Program-made: the position numbers and the translations under genes
Shown here: in pieces, positions 11,473 to 23,200 of the stretch
Layout: each line of letters begins with the position of its first letter
Numbering within the stretch: position 1 is the stretch's first letter
The notes under the pieces: model-generated
What the model saw: only the letters and a program-made list of their open reading frames with translations
Databases searched by the model: none
What the model was told of the DNA's origin: nothing
Assembly: GCF_000208745.1 (NCBI RefSeq)
Contig: NC_030856.1
Span: forward strand, 2,564,105 to 2,628,104
Source: Theobroma cacao
Lineage: Eukaryota > Streptophyta > Magnoliopsida > Malvales > Malvaceae
Length of the DNA stretch: 64,000 nt
Reading direction: 5' to 3'

Positions 11473-12864
11473 ATGTCTGCAACCCTTCATTTTCTTAATG
11501 CCAAATTGTTCCTTTGCCTCTTAGTAATACTATTCCAACACCATTTTGTATTTGCAACTTCAAATCCTGCTGGTCTAAGTCTAAGGGCTGTCATAGATGA
11601 TTCCCCACAGTCTCCTCTATACCTTATTGGAAGCCTCAGTAGGGCTGAAAGAATCGCAAAACTGATCAAAATTACCGAGGCAAGAGCCAATTATTTGGAT
11701 TTGGTGTCGCGTCCAAATGCAAGGGTGGTTCCTGATTATCTCCATATACCAATACTCCGAGATGTTTTGTTCTATGTTGTAGTGTTTACATTAGGGAGCC
11801 AACAACACCCTGTGAAGTTGTTGATGGACACTGGAGGAGGCCTAATCTGGACACAGTGTCAACCTTGCAAAAACTGTTTCCCCCAAAATCTTCAAATTTA
11901 TGATCCTAGAGTCTCCGCGAGCTACGGCACACTTCCTTGCGACCATCCCCTCTGCGATGGTGATCATAGGCTCTACGACTGTGTACATGGAGAATGTGTC
12001 TACGATGTTCGATATGCTGGTGGAGCCTCTACCAGGGGTGTTGCATCCTTGGAATCATTCCAATTCTTCATCGATCATTCTAGCAGACGAACTTTCAGCA
12101 ATGTCATCTTTGGTTGCTCAGATGATAACACCGGCTTCTCGTTTAAGAATTGTGGTATTTCAGGGATCTTTGGATTGAACCTGTCTCCGGATTCAATGTC
12201 GAGCCAGTTTTCTCCTTTGATTCACAATCGATTCTCGTATTGTTTCGTCCCTTTTCTCGACGCAATGCCTCGTCCGATCATCTTAAGATTTGGAGAGGAC
12301 ATTCCTCAGCTGCCTCCCGAACACCTTCATACAACATTGTTCACGTACACACCACCAGGATCCTATTATTTCTATCTAGAATTGTTGGATATAAGCGTTG
12401 CAAACCATCGTCTAGGATTTCAACCTGACACGTTCAGGATCAGGCAGGATGGCTTAGGAGGTTGCTTCATAGACTCGGGAGCTCTAGTCTCTCAAATTGA
12501 TTCCAACACTTTCGGGGTCAATGCTTATGAAGCAGTGCTAGCAGTCTTTGGAGCTTATTACGAATCGCGAGGACTTCAAAGAACAAACGGTCGGGTAGGA
12601 TTGGAGCTGTGCTACGAAACTCCAGCAAATTACCATGATTTCGCAGCAATAACGTTTCATTTTAATGGAGCTGACTACACCGTAGATGGGCAACTGGGGC
12701 ATTTCATCGACCCTGTGAATGGGTTTTTCTGCGTAGCAATTACAAGCGGACAGATGGGAACTGTGCTAGGAGCATGGCATCAACAGAATAAGCGAATCAT
12801 TTATGATCGGTGGATGGGTGGTCTCCAATTTGCTGATGAGCAATGTATCAATGATGTTCTTTAA
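11473..12864 (+). CDS. Nepenthesin-type (CDR1-like) aspartic protease, copy 2 (DTGG variant)
   Basis: Single exon, 463 aa, intact. A hydrophobic signal peptide (about residues 1-29, ending FVFATS) is followed by a prosegment. The first catalytic motif reads DTGG (Asp119) instead of the usual DTGS or DTGT, followed by LIWTQC and the Cys-rich insertion (CQPCKNCF, then PCDHPLCD). The second is DSGA (Asp334). The C-terminal block VLGAWHQQN is present. Both catalytic aspartates remain, but the residue after DTG, whose hydroxyl normally hydrogen-bonds the catalytic carboxylate, is lost, so activity may be reduced or altered (inference). Full-length and apparently under constraint. It lies divergently from F-box copy 3. 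TATA at 11421; AATAAA at 12867. Nearly identical to copy 3 at 20936 across most of its length. Confidence 0.92.
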   Translation: MSATLHFLNAKLFLCLLVILFQHHFVFATSNPAGLSLRAVIDDSPQSPLYLIGSLSRAERIAKLIKITEARANYLDLVSRPNARVVPDYLHIPILRDVLFYVVVFTLGSQQHPVKLLMDTGGGLIWTQCQPCKNCFPQNLQIYDPRVSASYGTLPCDHPLCDGDHRLYDCVHGECVYDVRYAGGASTRGVASLESFQFFIDHSSRRTFSNVIFGCSDDNTGFSFKNCGISGIFGLNLSPDSMSSQFSPLIHNRFSYCFVPFLDAMPRPIILRFGEDIPQLPPEHLHTTLFTYTPPGSYYFYLELLDISVANHRLGFQPDTFRIRQDGLGGCFIDSGALVSQIDSNTFGVNAYEAVLAVFGAYYESRGLQRTNGRVGLELCYETPANYHDFAAITFHFNGADYTVDGQLGHFIDPVNGFFCVAITSGQMGTVLGAWHQQNKRIIYDRWMGGLQFADEQCINDVL

Positions 12865-12866
12865 TG

Positions 12867-12872
12867 AATAAA
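12867..12872 (+). terminator. AATAAA polyadenylation signal of protease copy 2
   Basis: AATAAA three bases after the stop codon. This is unusually close, so the real signal may be a later AT-rich element; the motif itself is unambiguous. Confidence 0.35.
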
Positions 12873-14456
12873 CCATAAAAAAAAAAATGATGTTTTGTGA
12901 TTGAATTCTTCTTCTATTATCAAAGTTTTATCTTTTTTTTCGAGTTCTAGAAAGTAATTATAGATTCTAAAACTTAGAGTTTCAAGAAATAATTATGCAT
13001 TCTGAAGTCATAATTTAGGAAATTATGACCCATATCAAAAGCTAAAATAAAGATATATATACAGGATTATTGAGAAAGTAGATGAGTTTTACAAAATAAT
13101 AATAAATTTTTGAGGTTAGTATTTAACAGATGAAGGGTACTAAAAATCTAAATAAATATTTAAAAATTTAAAAACTTAATATCTAATATTTCAGTAATAT
13201 GAAATTACTAAAGTAGATAGAGATTACTAAAGAGCTAAATAAGTATATGAAATTTTCTTTGATAGGAATAAGTAGATGGAATTTCAATAAACTTGTTATC
13301 TACTATTTCAATTTCTGAACTTAATGAAAATCGTTGAACGTTACTAGAAACATATTGGTAAAATTATTAACCATAAATTATCACACATTAGCATTACTTT
13401 ACCATTTGAAAGAAGCATTTAATTCTTCTAAAAAATAAATAAATCCCTTAATTAAAAATATCTTTATTTTTAATTGCAAATAAGGCTCAATTTCTTAAAA
13501 CAAAACAGAAAAAGTGAAAATGAAAAGGGTCAATTAGTAATTCAAAAAAACAAGCCATCAAAGCATTAGAATCACCAATTAAATTTTGCTATTTCACTGT
13601 AAATCAATCGAGGAGATCATAGCTTAGTCTCAAATTGTAACAAAACGTTAATAGAGATTCATCAATAATTAAATCGAAAGCTATCTATTATGGTCTAATA
13701 TCTCCCTTAGAGACATATACTAACAATAGTAAATACTCAAATAAAAGCTAATAATAAACTCTTAGTTAAATTTGTCTCTTGATATGTCCAGATACAAATT
13801 ACAAAAAAAAAAAAACCCTTAACTCTCAACAGCATAATCAAAACTGATTCGCTTTATTTTTGGGTTAAAAAAGATTTAAAAAAAAAGTTTTCCTTGTCTA
13901 AAGAATTTGTTGATTTGTTCTAACAAACCATTTTGTAATACGTTCTTATAAATATTAAAATTATAATTTTTAAGTTCAATTTAAGTTTTTTCAATTAATA
14001 AATTGAATACTGTTATCATAGATCATACATATGAGATTCACTTGAATCTAATATTTATAATAATAATACTAACTCGTATAAAGTTGTTTTATATTTACTC
14101 GTTAATTGTTACTTCGCTTTGATTAAATTTTGTTGTGTTAGAGGAAGGAGCAAAGCATTTGGAAAATAGAATTTTCTATCTGGAATTAACTAGAATAGTG
14201 AAGATTTTATGATCCAAGTAATAGAACTAATCTTAGTCATAAGAAGTTTGAAACAGCAAGAACTTGTTAGACAAGACGGTTGTCGACCTGATAATTTGAA
14301 ACCAAGAACAATAAAACTGAACAAACAAGAAATTTGACATATCTCTCTGAAACCTTGTTTTATAAGCAATGATTCCCATTCCCTTCTTCTTCAATTCAAT
14401 CTCCTCTCTAGTTCTTTCCTTTCCATTCCCTACGATAACTTTGTAGACAGGACACG
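12873..14456. other. AT-rich spacer between protease copy 2 and CHX
   Basis: The first 680 bases are the duplicated 3' flank shared with 22870-23400. About 13550-13640 is a decayed fragment of the F-box 5' leader (GGAGATCATAGCTTAG, as at 10493). The remainder to 14456 is CHX upstream sequence with a pyrimidine-rich leader just before the ATG. No gene found. Confidence 0.6.
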
Positions 14457-16832
14457 ATGGCGTTTAATAATTTAAGCTCGCCCACCACCGGAATGGAAGG
14501 TCAAGTCAGAGTGGAGGAAGTCTGTCTTAAATTTCCTCCCAAAGTCAGCTCCCCAGGCTTGGCTGCATTGATCTTGAGCAACGAACAAAAAGAAACATTC
14601 ATGGACTTTGCTGGGCCAAGACTTCATTTCCAGATGATTCTCATTTTTGTTTTCACTCAAGTTATTCATAATATGCTCAAACACCTGGGATTGCCAATGT
14701 TCATCTCCCAGATTCTTGTAGGAATGATACTCGGTCCTATGGTTTTCAAGGGTCACGATTCATTGGTTACAATGTCAGAGGATAGTGTTCAGGTTCTTGG
14801 TACGGTGGCATCCTTCGGCTATATATTCTTTTTGTTTTTAAGTGGGGTGAAGATGGACCTGAGCATGACATACAAGGCTGGAAGGATGGCCGTATGCATT
14901 GGTTTACTAGCAGTGGTGGTGCCTCTGACATTTTGTTTGATAACGGTTAAGGCCCTTAGCACAGACGGCGAATTGTTTGAAAACAACAGTTTATTTCTTG
15001 CAGTAACAAATTCCGGAACTTCATTTCCGGTCATACATTGCCTTCTCGATGAGCTGAAAATCCTGAATTCAGAACTTGGCAGGCTAGGACTATCAGCAGC
15101 ACTTGTCAGTGACATTGCGTCACTAGTTCTTATGAATCTCAGCCAATGGGTGAAGGTAGCGCAAGAAAAATCAGCAACGCTGGTTCTCAAGGATTTTGGA
15201 CTGGCTATAACCTTTGTTTTAGTAGTGGTGTTTGTGTTGCGACCGGGGATGAAATGGATGGTGAGACGCACGCCTGAGGGTGGCCAGATAAAAGATGTAT
15301 TCCTTTATGCCGTTATTTTGGGGTTCATGTCGTCTCCTAGGATAAACGAATTCTTTAATATATTTCTTCTCTTTGGCCCATTTATTTTGGGATTGGCTGT
15401 CCCAGATGGACCCCCATTGGGATCTGCTCTGGTCGAAAAGTTGGACCCAGTTGTTTCAGGGTTGTTTTTGCCTTTGTTTGCATCAACATGCGGCATGAGG
15501 ATTGATCTGTCTTACCTCAAAAAGAGTACGGAATATGCACAAAACCAAGCCATTGCAGCTGTTGTAGCAGTTATTTTCAAATTTGGGGTCTCTCTGGCGC
15601 TGCCATTATTATGCAAGATGCCCCTGAGGGATTCTTTGGCACTTGCTTTTATAATGATAACCAAAGGTATCGTTGAGATGGGTTCGCATAGCTTCTTATT
15701 TGACAACATGGTTATATCTCAAGATCTATTCGCTTTCATGTCTATTATCATCATTTTGTTAGCAAGCATTGTGCCAATACTTGTGAAAAGACTCTATGAT
15801 CCTTCAAGGAAGTATATAGGTTACCAAAAACGGAGCATCATGCATTCCAAGCTCAAAGAGGAGTTGCGAATGATTGGTTGCATTCACGTACCGGGTAATG
15901 TCAATTCTATCATTAACATTTTGAATGCCTCCTGTCCAAACAGAGAAAACCCTATTGCTCTTGATGTCCTTCACCTTGTTAAGCTCAGTGGGCGTGCCAC
16001 ACCCCTTTTCATTGCGCATCAAAAGCACAGGAAAACCCAGTCTAACAAATCTTACTCTGAGAACGTTGTCCTAGCTTTTAATCAGTTTGAACGAGACAAC
16101 TGGGAAGCTGTATCAGTGAATGTTTTCACTGCAGTCTCTCCACCAAATTTGATGTACGAGGATATATGCAATCTCGCCCTAGACAAGCTCACATCCTTTA
16201 TACTACTTCCATTTCATCGCAGATGGTACATTGACGGGAGCATTGAATCAGAAGACCAAGCCATCAGAAGCTTGAATTGTAGCATCCTGGAAAGGGCACC
16301 TTGCTCAGTAGGGATCCTTGTTGAAGGCCGTCGCCCTCTAAAACGCTCCAATTCTAGAGACAAATTATCATCAGAGTCATCATCATACAGCATCGCTGTG
16401 ATTTTCTTGGGGGGTAAAGATGATAGGGAGGCGCTAGCGTTAGCCAAACGCATTTCCCAAGATCAAAGGGTTAGCCTTACTGTAATTCATCTCAAAGGTA
16501 CCAACAATTTAGGCGCCATCCTAGCTGATCTGGATAGAATGCTTGATGATGAGATGTTGAGGGGTGTTAAGGAAGGTGGATACATAAGATACGTCGATAA
16601 GCAGGTAAATGATGGGCCTGAAACCTCATCGTTTCTTCGATCTATTGTAGATGACCACCAGCTTATCATTGTTGGGAGACGATACAACACAGAAGATCCA
16701 CGGACTTTTGGTCTTGAGGAATGGAGTGAATTTCAGGAGATTGGAATCATTGGAGACCTGCTTTCATCTGCAGATTTTGGTGGCAATTATTCTGTGTTGA
16801 TTGTGCAACAACAACAACTAAGGATTGCATAA
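14457..16832 (+). CDS. CPA2-family cation/H+ exchanger (CHX type)
   Basis: Single uninterrupted frame of 791 aa. A soluble N-terminus of about 50 residues is followed by a hydrophobic domain of 10-12 membrane segments (about residues 55-440) with the CHX hallmark LGLPMFISQILVGMILGP. Further conserved blocks are GVKMDL, SDIASLVLMNLSQW, FGPFILGLAVPDGPPLGSAL and ALAFIMITKGIVEM. A hydrophilic C-terminal domain of about 350 residues contains the two universal-stress-like lobes of CHX proteins (for example IALDVLHLVKLSGR and SYSIAVIFLGGKDDREALAL). Family role: K+ or Na+/H+ exchange at endomembrane or plasma membrane; many members are pollen-expressed. The closest member cannot be fixed by eye. Length fits the family (about 780-830). 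Many plant CHX genes have introns, so one exon is unusual. It sits between two protease/F-box repeat units but is unrelated to them. AATAAA at 17024. Confidence 0.93.
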   Translation: MAFNNLSSPTTGMEGQVRVEEVCLKFPPKVSSPGLAALILSNEQKETFMDFAGPRLHFQMILIFVFTQVIHNMLKHLGLPMFISQILVGMILGPMVFKGHDSLVTMSEDSVQVLGTVASFGYIFFLFLSGVKMDLSMTYKAGRMAVCIGLLAVVVPLTFCLITVKALSTDGELFENNSLFLAVTNSGTSFPVIHCLLDELKILNSELGRLGLSAALVSDIASLVLMNLSQWVKVAQEKSATLVLKDFGLAITFVLVVVFVLRPGMKWMVRRTPEGGQIKDVFLYAVILGFMSSPRINEFFNIFLLFGPFILGLAVPDGPPLGSALVEKLDPVVSGLFLPLFASTCGMRIDLSYLKKSTEYAQNQAIAAVVAVIFKFGVSLALPLLCKMPLRDSLALAFIMITKGIVEMGSHSFLFDNMVISQDLFAFMSIIIILLASIVPILVKRLYDPSRKYIGYQKRSIMHSKLKEELRMIGCIHVPGNVNSIINILNASCPNRENPIALDVLHLVKLSGRATPLFIAHQKHRKTQSNKSYSENVVLAFNQFERDNWEAVSVNVFTAVSPPNLMYEDICNLALDKLTSFILLPFHRRWYIDGSIESEDQAIRSLNCSILERAPCSVGILVEGRRPLKRSNSRDKLSSESSSYSIAVIFLGGKDDREALALAKRISQDQRVSLTVIHLKGTNNLGAILADLDRMLDDEMLRGVKEGGYIRYVDKQVNDGPETSSFLRSIVDDHQLIIVGRRYNTEDPRTFGLEEWSEFQEIGIIGDLLSSADFGGNYSVLIVQQQQLRIA

Positions 16833-17299
16833 GTCCCAACGTAAATGATGTTCTGAAGTTGCCATTTGCTTTCCTTACTCATATCCTTAGGATGATCGCT
16901 GTGCGTTAGAATTAGCCAAAGACTTGTAAATTTGGGACTTGCCTTTGGGTGGTTCTAACAACTTGAAATATTCATGAAGTTAGGACAATGTTTGACCCCT
17001 TTGTGCAATCCCAGTTGTAGAGAAATAAAAATGGACTGGCTTTCTGATTTCTTTCAAAAAAAAACAATGCATTAATTAAGGCAATTCATCTACTTGCAAT
17101 ATAACTGTAAGACCAGGCTTAGTGCAATATAACAGTAAAATAATGGGAAAAAAGTTAAAACTTTGCTTGGTTAAGAACCAAAGTTATATTCAGCATCACT
17201 TACAGTTGATAGGTCTCTAAAGAAGCAATTTTATCCAAATTTAAAGCCAAAATACTAAAATTAATTAGTGCAAAATAAGAAGAGCTATAGCATAATATT
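16833..17299. repeat. CHX 3' end and left piece of the right-hand tandem unit
   Basis: The first 200 bases are CHX 3' UTR with AATAAA at 17024-17029. From about 17065 to 17299 the sequence matches the F-box leader region at 10600-10830 on the other side of CHX, ending at the insertion point GCATAATATT. Confidence 0.75.
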
Positions 17300-18264
17300 T
17301 TTCTTTAAAAAATGTGGTCGTTATTATTAGTTCGTCAGCTAGTATGCCATGGAAAGTCCTGAACCATGGTGGTGGAAGACTCATATTGGCATAACAAATC
17401 TAGCTTTGGAGGAAAAGCTCCATACATTTACAAGGCAAGCGGCTGCTCAAAAGGCAATTGGCAGCACCAATCAAAAGAGAAGAAAGCCCCTAGACAAATA
17501 ATAATGGGCTTAACCAAGCATAAGCACCTATGGAAATAAGAATCCTATACACGAAACACCCCGCCATGAAACAAAAACCTATGATGGCAAAGTTCCCTTC
17601 CACTCAAGGACAAAGAGCAAGCCCTTATAGACTTCCAGGCTGAACTCCGCAAGACAATCAAAAGCAAACGATAAACACAATGAAAAACAGGTCGTGAACG
17701 CCACCACCAAAAGCAACCAAACGCAACTAGACTTGGCTGCATCACACTGGCAGAAATGAGCCAGTTGCTATGACACAGACATGGACAAATGGCGACGCAA
17801 AGCAACCTTGTGACCCTACAAAGCATTACCAATCCACACAAACATCAGCCATGAAACTCCACGGTAGCAGCATCCTCCAAACTCAGTCAATAGTCAAGGC
17901 ACTTCATCACGTAGAGAATCATCAAAGCAGCCCAGTCCCTAACATGCTGCCACCAGAATGATGGGCATTGCCAAAGCTCCATCCAGCAAAACATCCTGGA
18001 AAGCCTGCAGAACAATTCTCAATTAGGCTTCACCCTTCTCAACCCTTACCGCTTTCTCTTTCTCCTATACTACACTGACCTCCCCCACCCTCAAGGAGTT
18101 GAACCTTTTTCCACCTAACTTCACCTCCCTAAAGCCCCACCCCTCCTCAGTCGCTACCGGTATCCGAGACCTCCGAGAGATCCCGCCAAGTCTCGAACAA
18201 GTTTAAAAAAATTTTTTTTCCATAACTCATTGTACATCTTTACTAATCCGTACTAATATTTGAA

Positions 18265-18302
<38 letters not shown>

Positions 18303-20212
18303 TTTTTATTTAACTTAAATTTACTACAAGAAGNAATTTTGACTTTAAGTCATAATATCACAATTAAAAACATTGAGTTCAAGAATCTAAAATTTATGTT
18401 TTTATCAAAACTAATATTTGCTTACATAGTAAAATCAAAGTACTACAACTCAATCTCTAATAGTGGAGCGACTCAGAATAAAAGGCCATGAGATGCCTTT
18501 ACCTATTTACGGTGAGCTGAACGCACTGATGATTACTCGTTAGGTCGATTCTTGTCTGCAAAAAAGGGAAAAGAGGGGTGTGAGTCTCACAGACTCAGTG
18601 ATCATTGGCTCCGTGAGTAGGGTGTAGATGGGAAACAAGCAATAGCAGATCAGTTGAATATAAAAATACAGGATTACAAAAACAATTTATTTCGAACGGG
18701 AGTTGTGCCTTATATGGAAAAACCGAGGATTTCTTATGCATTGTAAACACTTCCATTGGTAAATCAACCAAGGTAGATAAAAACTTTACTATAAAACAGA
18801 TCAATAACCTTATTCAAGTCAATCATTTGAAATATTGAATTAAAATTATTTTCAAAGTATTCAACATAAGAATTGATAAAATCTATCATTTTCTCAAAAT
18901 ATATTTATGCATGAATTTCAAAATAATAATTCACATGGTGAATAAACAATATAACCATGAATGCACACTGCACAAATATAAGGCACAAATTTTGATGTAA
19001 AACAATATAAAAGACTTGTTTCCTGTTTTTCTAAACACTTTACATATACTTTATACATATATATATTCAAATCGATTTCTAAACATAATTTGTAATCACA
19101 ATTTCTTAAAATTGCTACCAGCACATACTATCCATAATTTTCGTATTTAAAATAAATTATACATATAGATATATATATTTACGAAAATTTTAAAATTAAC
19201 ACCCCTTACTCATATCAAAATAGCGAAATGTTACGTCACTATTAATTCAAAGACGTATCGAGCTATTCTTTCTTACTAGTAGTTCGTTATTTCCTTCAAC
19301 CTTTCACCACAGTGCACAATTTATTTATTTCTCCTAAATATTAAAACGCACTTAATTAATATATCTATTTTTTATTCTAACATCATTATTATATATATTT
19401 TTATTATTTTCTTACCTTTCTTTCCCGTTTCTTCCTCTCTCTTCTACTCGTTTTTCTCTTCCTTTCTTCTCCCTCCTTTCATGGACCAATCGGCTGCACT
19501 TTCTTCCTCTTTTTCTCTCACCGCCGGCAGCTCTCAACCTTCACTACTAGCGGCTTGAAGCCTCCTCTCCACTTCCACCGTTGGTCAGCTCCAGATCAGT
19601 CCAAAGAACTCAAATTTTTTCTCTTTTTATTCAGTCATTTTGTCACCAAAAACCAAGCTCTCTCTCTTTTTCCGTCAACCACCACAACCCAACTCTTTCT
19701 CTTTTTCTTTCCTCAAAATCCAGCAGCAACTTAGCTTTCTTTTCCCTTAAAATTTGTAGCAAAAATCTCCTTTTTTGACTTCTCTAAGTAGTAGCACAAA
19801 TCTCTCTTTCCTAGCTCACTCTTTCTCTCTTTTTTCTTCCTCCTTTCTTTCTCTGTTTCTCTCGTTTTTTAGCCGACCTACTCCCCCTTTTTATTTCTCT
19901 CCATTTGCTGCTGTTAAGAAGGAAGAAGAAAGAATGATTTTCACGTGAAAGGGAGAAAAGAATGGACATGACTCTTATTTTTTATTATTTTATTATTACT
20001 TTGACTCTTAATAAGTCACATGCACCCATCCATTCTTATCTTCTCTCTTTTCATCTTTGTTTCTTCTTTTCCTTATTCAATTCTTTCTTTCCTCTTTTAA
20101 ATGGCTGCCCCCCACTCTTTTGTGTCTTCCATTGCTTGTTCAATCACTTCACACAAATAAATTTGCTTGACTACTATACGAGATTATGAGGTGTTACACA
20201 CCCGCACCCCTG
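17300..20212. mobile_element. 2.9-kb composite insertion in the duplicated F-box leader
   Basis: The duplicated leader is continuous at 10800-10835 (GCATAATATTAAGCAG) but here is split after TAATATT (17293-17299) and resumes with TAATATT (20213-20219), a 7-bp target duplication. The left end (T-rich, then about 1 kb of G/C-richer sequence) looks like the reverse complement of a non-LTR element ending in an A-rich tail. From about 18480 to 20200 the sequence resembles LTR-type DNA, such as GTGAGTCTCACAGACTCAGTG near 18580, so the insertion is probably nested. No reverse transcriptase or other protein domain is readable. An (AT)n tract lies at 18267-18299 and an N at 18334. Confidence 0.6.
18267..18299. 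repeat. (AT)n microsatellite
   Basis: Perfect AT dinucleotide run of about 16 units inside the composite insertion. Confidence 0.9.
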
Positions 20213-23200
20213 TAATATTAAGCAGTGAAAGAAAGCAAAGGAGAGAAGAAAAATTAACAAAGTGGGGGTACCTTGGATATGTATAGATAGTTCTTTAACA
20301 TTTAACAAGAAGAATTTGAAAGACCAAAGAAGAGAATAAATTGTTGAGTTTACTTTGGTTTTTGGCTTTGAGTGTCTTTGAAACTGCAAAGTATAACTTA
20401 TTGTATTGTATTGACTTAAACCACGAGGACTTATACAGTTTCCGTCATATCTCCTACTGGCAAAAATATATAATTAAAATAAATATTTTTAAAAAATTGA
20501 AGAAGGAATTTTATTATGACCAAACTAGCTAGTTGTACATTGGGATTTTCTCTTTTAGCTAAAATTATTGAAAGGAATTATATTCAGTTGCCAAATTATT
20601 ATGTTGTATCTTTGTGAATTTGGAGGTTTGATCATTCCATATGGCAACAGCTTGCTCCATTAGAAAACCTGCAACATTTGTTGCCTATTTGGAGGACATT
20701 AATTCATTGTTTCATCAATACATGATGAATCATCCTTCCTTTTTGACAAAGAGACAATTAATGAAACCAGAGGCAGTAATGAGGAAAACAGATATACAAG
20801 CTTACCAAAGGTAGAAGAACATTCAATTTCTAGAACGTGTTACAAATTTGGGCCAAAAAATTGCTTAACAATGTTATCTATATATAAGGAACTACTAGCA
20901 CCATTGAATTATAGGCTCACTTTTCAGCTCAAAAAATGTCTGCAACCCTTCATTTTCTCAATGCCAAATTGTTCCTTTGCCTCTTGGTAACACTATTCCA
21001 ACACCATTTTGCATTTGCAACTTCAAATCCTGCTGGCCTAAGTCTAAGGGCTGTCATAGATGATTCCCCAGAGTCTCCTCTATACCTTATTGGAAACCTC
21101 AGTAAGGCTGAAAGAATCGAAAAATTGATTACAATTACCAAGGCAAGAGTCAATTATTTGGATTTGGTTTCGCGTCCAAATGCAAGGGTGGTTCCTAGTA
21201 ATATCAATATACCAATATTCCGAGATAGTCACTTCTATTCAGTATGGTTGACAATAGGGAGCCGAAAACACCCTGTGAAGTTGTTGATGGACACTGGAGG
21301 AGGCCTAATCTGGACACAGTGTCAACCTTGCAAAAACTGTTTTCCCCAAAATCTTCAAATTTATGATCCTAGAGTCTCCGCGAGTTATGGCACACTTCCT
21401 TGCGACCATCCCCTCTGCGATGGTGATTATAGACTCTACGATTGTGTAAATGGAGAATGTGTCTATGATGTTGAATATGGTGGTGGAGCCTCTACCAGGG
21501 GCGTTGCATCCTTGGAATCATTCCACTTCTTCATCGATAACCATAACACAAAACTTTCAGCAATGTCATCTTTGGTTGCTCGGGTGATAATACCGATTTC
21601 TCGTTTAAGAATAGTGATATTTCAGGAATCTTCGGATTAAACCTGTCTCCGGATTCAATGTTGAGCCAGTTTTCTCCCTTGATTCACAATCGGTTCTCAT
21701 ATTGTTTGGTCCCTTTTCTCGATGCAGTGCCTCATCCGATCATCCTAAGGTTCGGAGAGGACATTCCGCGGCTGCCTCCAGGACAGGTTAATACAGCATT
21801 GTTTGGATACGCACCACCAGGATCCTTGTATGTGTTCTACCTGGAATTGTTGGATATAAGCGTCGCAAACCATCGTCTAGGATTTCAACCTGACACGTTC
21901 AGGATCAGGCAGGATGGCTCAGGCGGTTGCTTTATAGACTCGGGAGCTCTAATCTCTAAAATTGATTCCAACACTTTAGGGGTCAATGCTTATGAAGCAG
22001 TGCTAGCAGTCTATGAAGCTTATTACGGGTCACGAAAACTTCAAAGAACAAATGGTCCCAGAGGATTCGACCTGTGCTACGAAACTCCAGCAAATTACCA
22101 TGATTTCGCAGCAATAACATTTCATCTTAATGGAGCTGACTACACCGTAGATGGGCAACTTGGGCATTTCTTCGACCCTGTGAATGGGTTCTTCTGCGTA
22201 GCAATTGTAAGGGGAAGGCTTGGAACTGTGATAGGAGCATGGCATCAACAGAATAAGCGCATCATCTATGATAAAGGGATTGGTGGACTTCAATTTGCTG
22301 ATGAACAATGTATCAATGATGTTCTTCAATGATTTAATCGTTAAAAAAAAAATGTTTTGTAATTGAATTCTTCTTCTTCAAGTATCAAAATTTTGTAAGA
22401 TATCCTTACTCTATCCGAACTGAAGACAAATGGTAAAATATTACTATCTGAATCCGTCTTTATTCGTAATGTCGAGTACTTGAATATTATATAATCGTTG
22501 AATGTCGAGTACTTGAACCCTATACAATCGGGTTGGATCCACAAGTACCCAATTAAATGATAACCATTGCCATCCCTTCAAAATCCATCTTTTGATATTA
22601 TATGAAAATGAATTATATATATTTTTCCCGCTTAATTAAAGATATATATATTATTTGTTTTTGTCTCTGATCCTAAATGGGTATTTAATGAGTTTAGGTA
22701 TTTAACGGTTAGTTTTAATATATTAGGGTATGAATTCAGATAATATTTTTAAATTTTATTCGAGTAATTATAAGGTTTGAGTATTTTATAATTTAATAAG
22801 TTTAGGTTAGGGGAACTAAAAAATAACGGGTCCGTACTAATTAACATCCCTAATCATGATCAATATAAACACTAAATAAGTATATGAAAGTACATATAGA
22901 GGATTATTGAGAAAGTAAATGAGTTTTATGAAATAATTATACATTTTTTAAGTTACGATCTCAGGAGACAAAGGGTACTAAAAATCTTAATAAATATTTG
23001 AAAATTTAGAAACTTAATATCTAATATTTCTATAACATGAAATTACTAAAGTAAATCGAGATTACTAAAAGGCCAAATAAGTATATGAAATTTTATTTGA
23101 TTCAAATAAGTACTCAAAATTTCAATAAACTTATTATATTTATTGTTTCGATTTTTGTACTTAACGAAAATATGATTAAAGCTGTTAAAAATATATTTGT

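Larger units (their letters stand above)
10600..13550. repeat. Tandem duplication unit, left copy
   Basis: F-box leader and promoter, protease copy 2 and its 3' flank. The same order of sequence recurs at 17065-17299 and 20213-23400 with high similarity (for example the GCTTGGTTAAGAACCAAAG stretch near 10684 and 17165, and GAAATTACTAAAGTA near 13200 and 23040). The right end of the match falls near TTAGTAATTCAAA in both. After about 13550 another F-box leader fragment begins (compare 13570-13625 with 10450-10510), which suggests that more than two units once existed. Confidence 0.85.

Noticed and set aside
17545..17961. Open frames on both strands in the composite insertion
   Set aside because: Short, no conserved domain, and inside transposon-like DNA; probably untranslated or decayed element sequence.
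22380..22860. Possible hAT-type element
   Set aside because: Two right-end-like sequences (GCCATCCCT and AACATCCCT) but no matching left terminus or target duplication.
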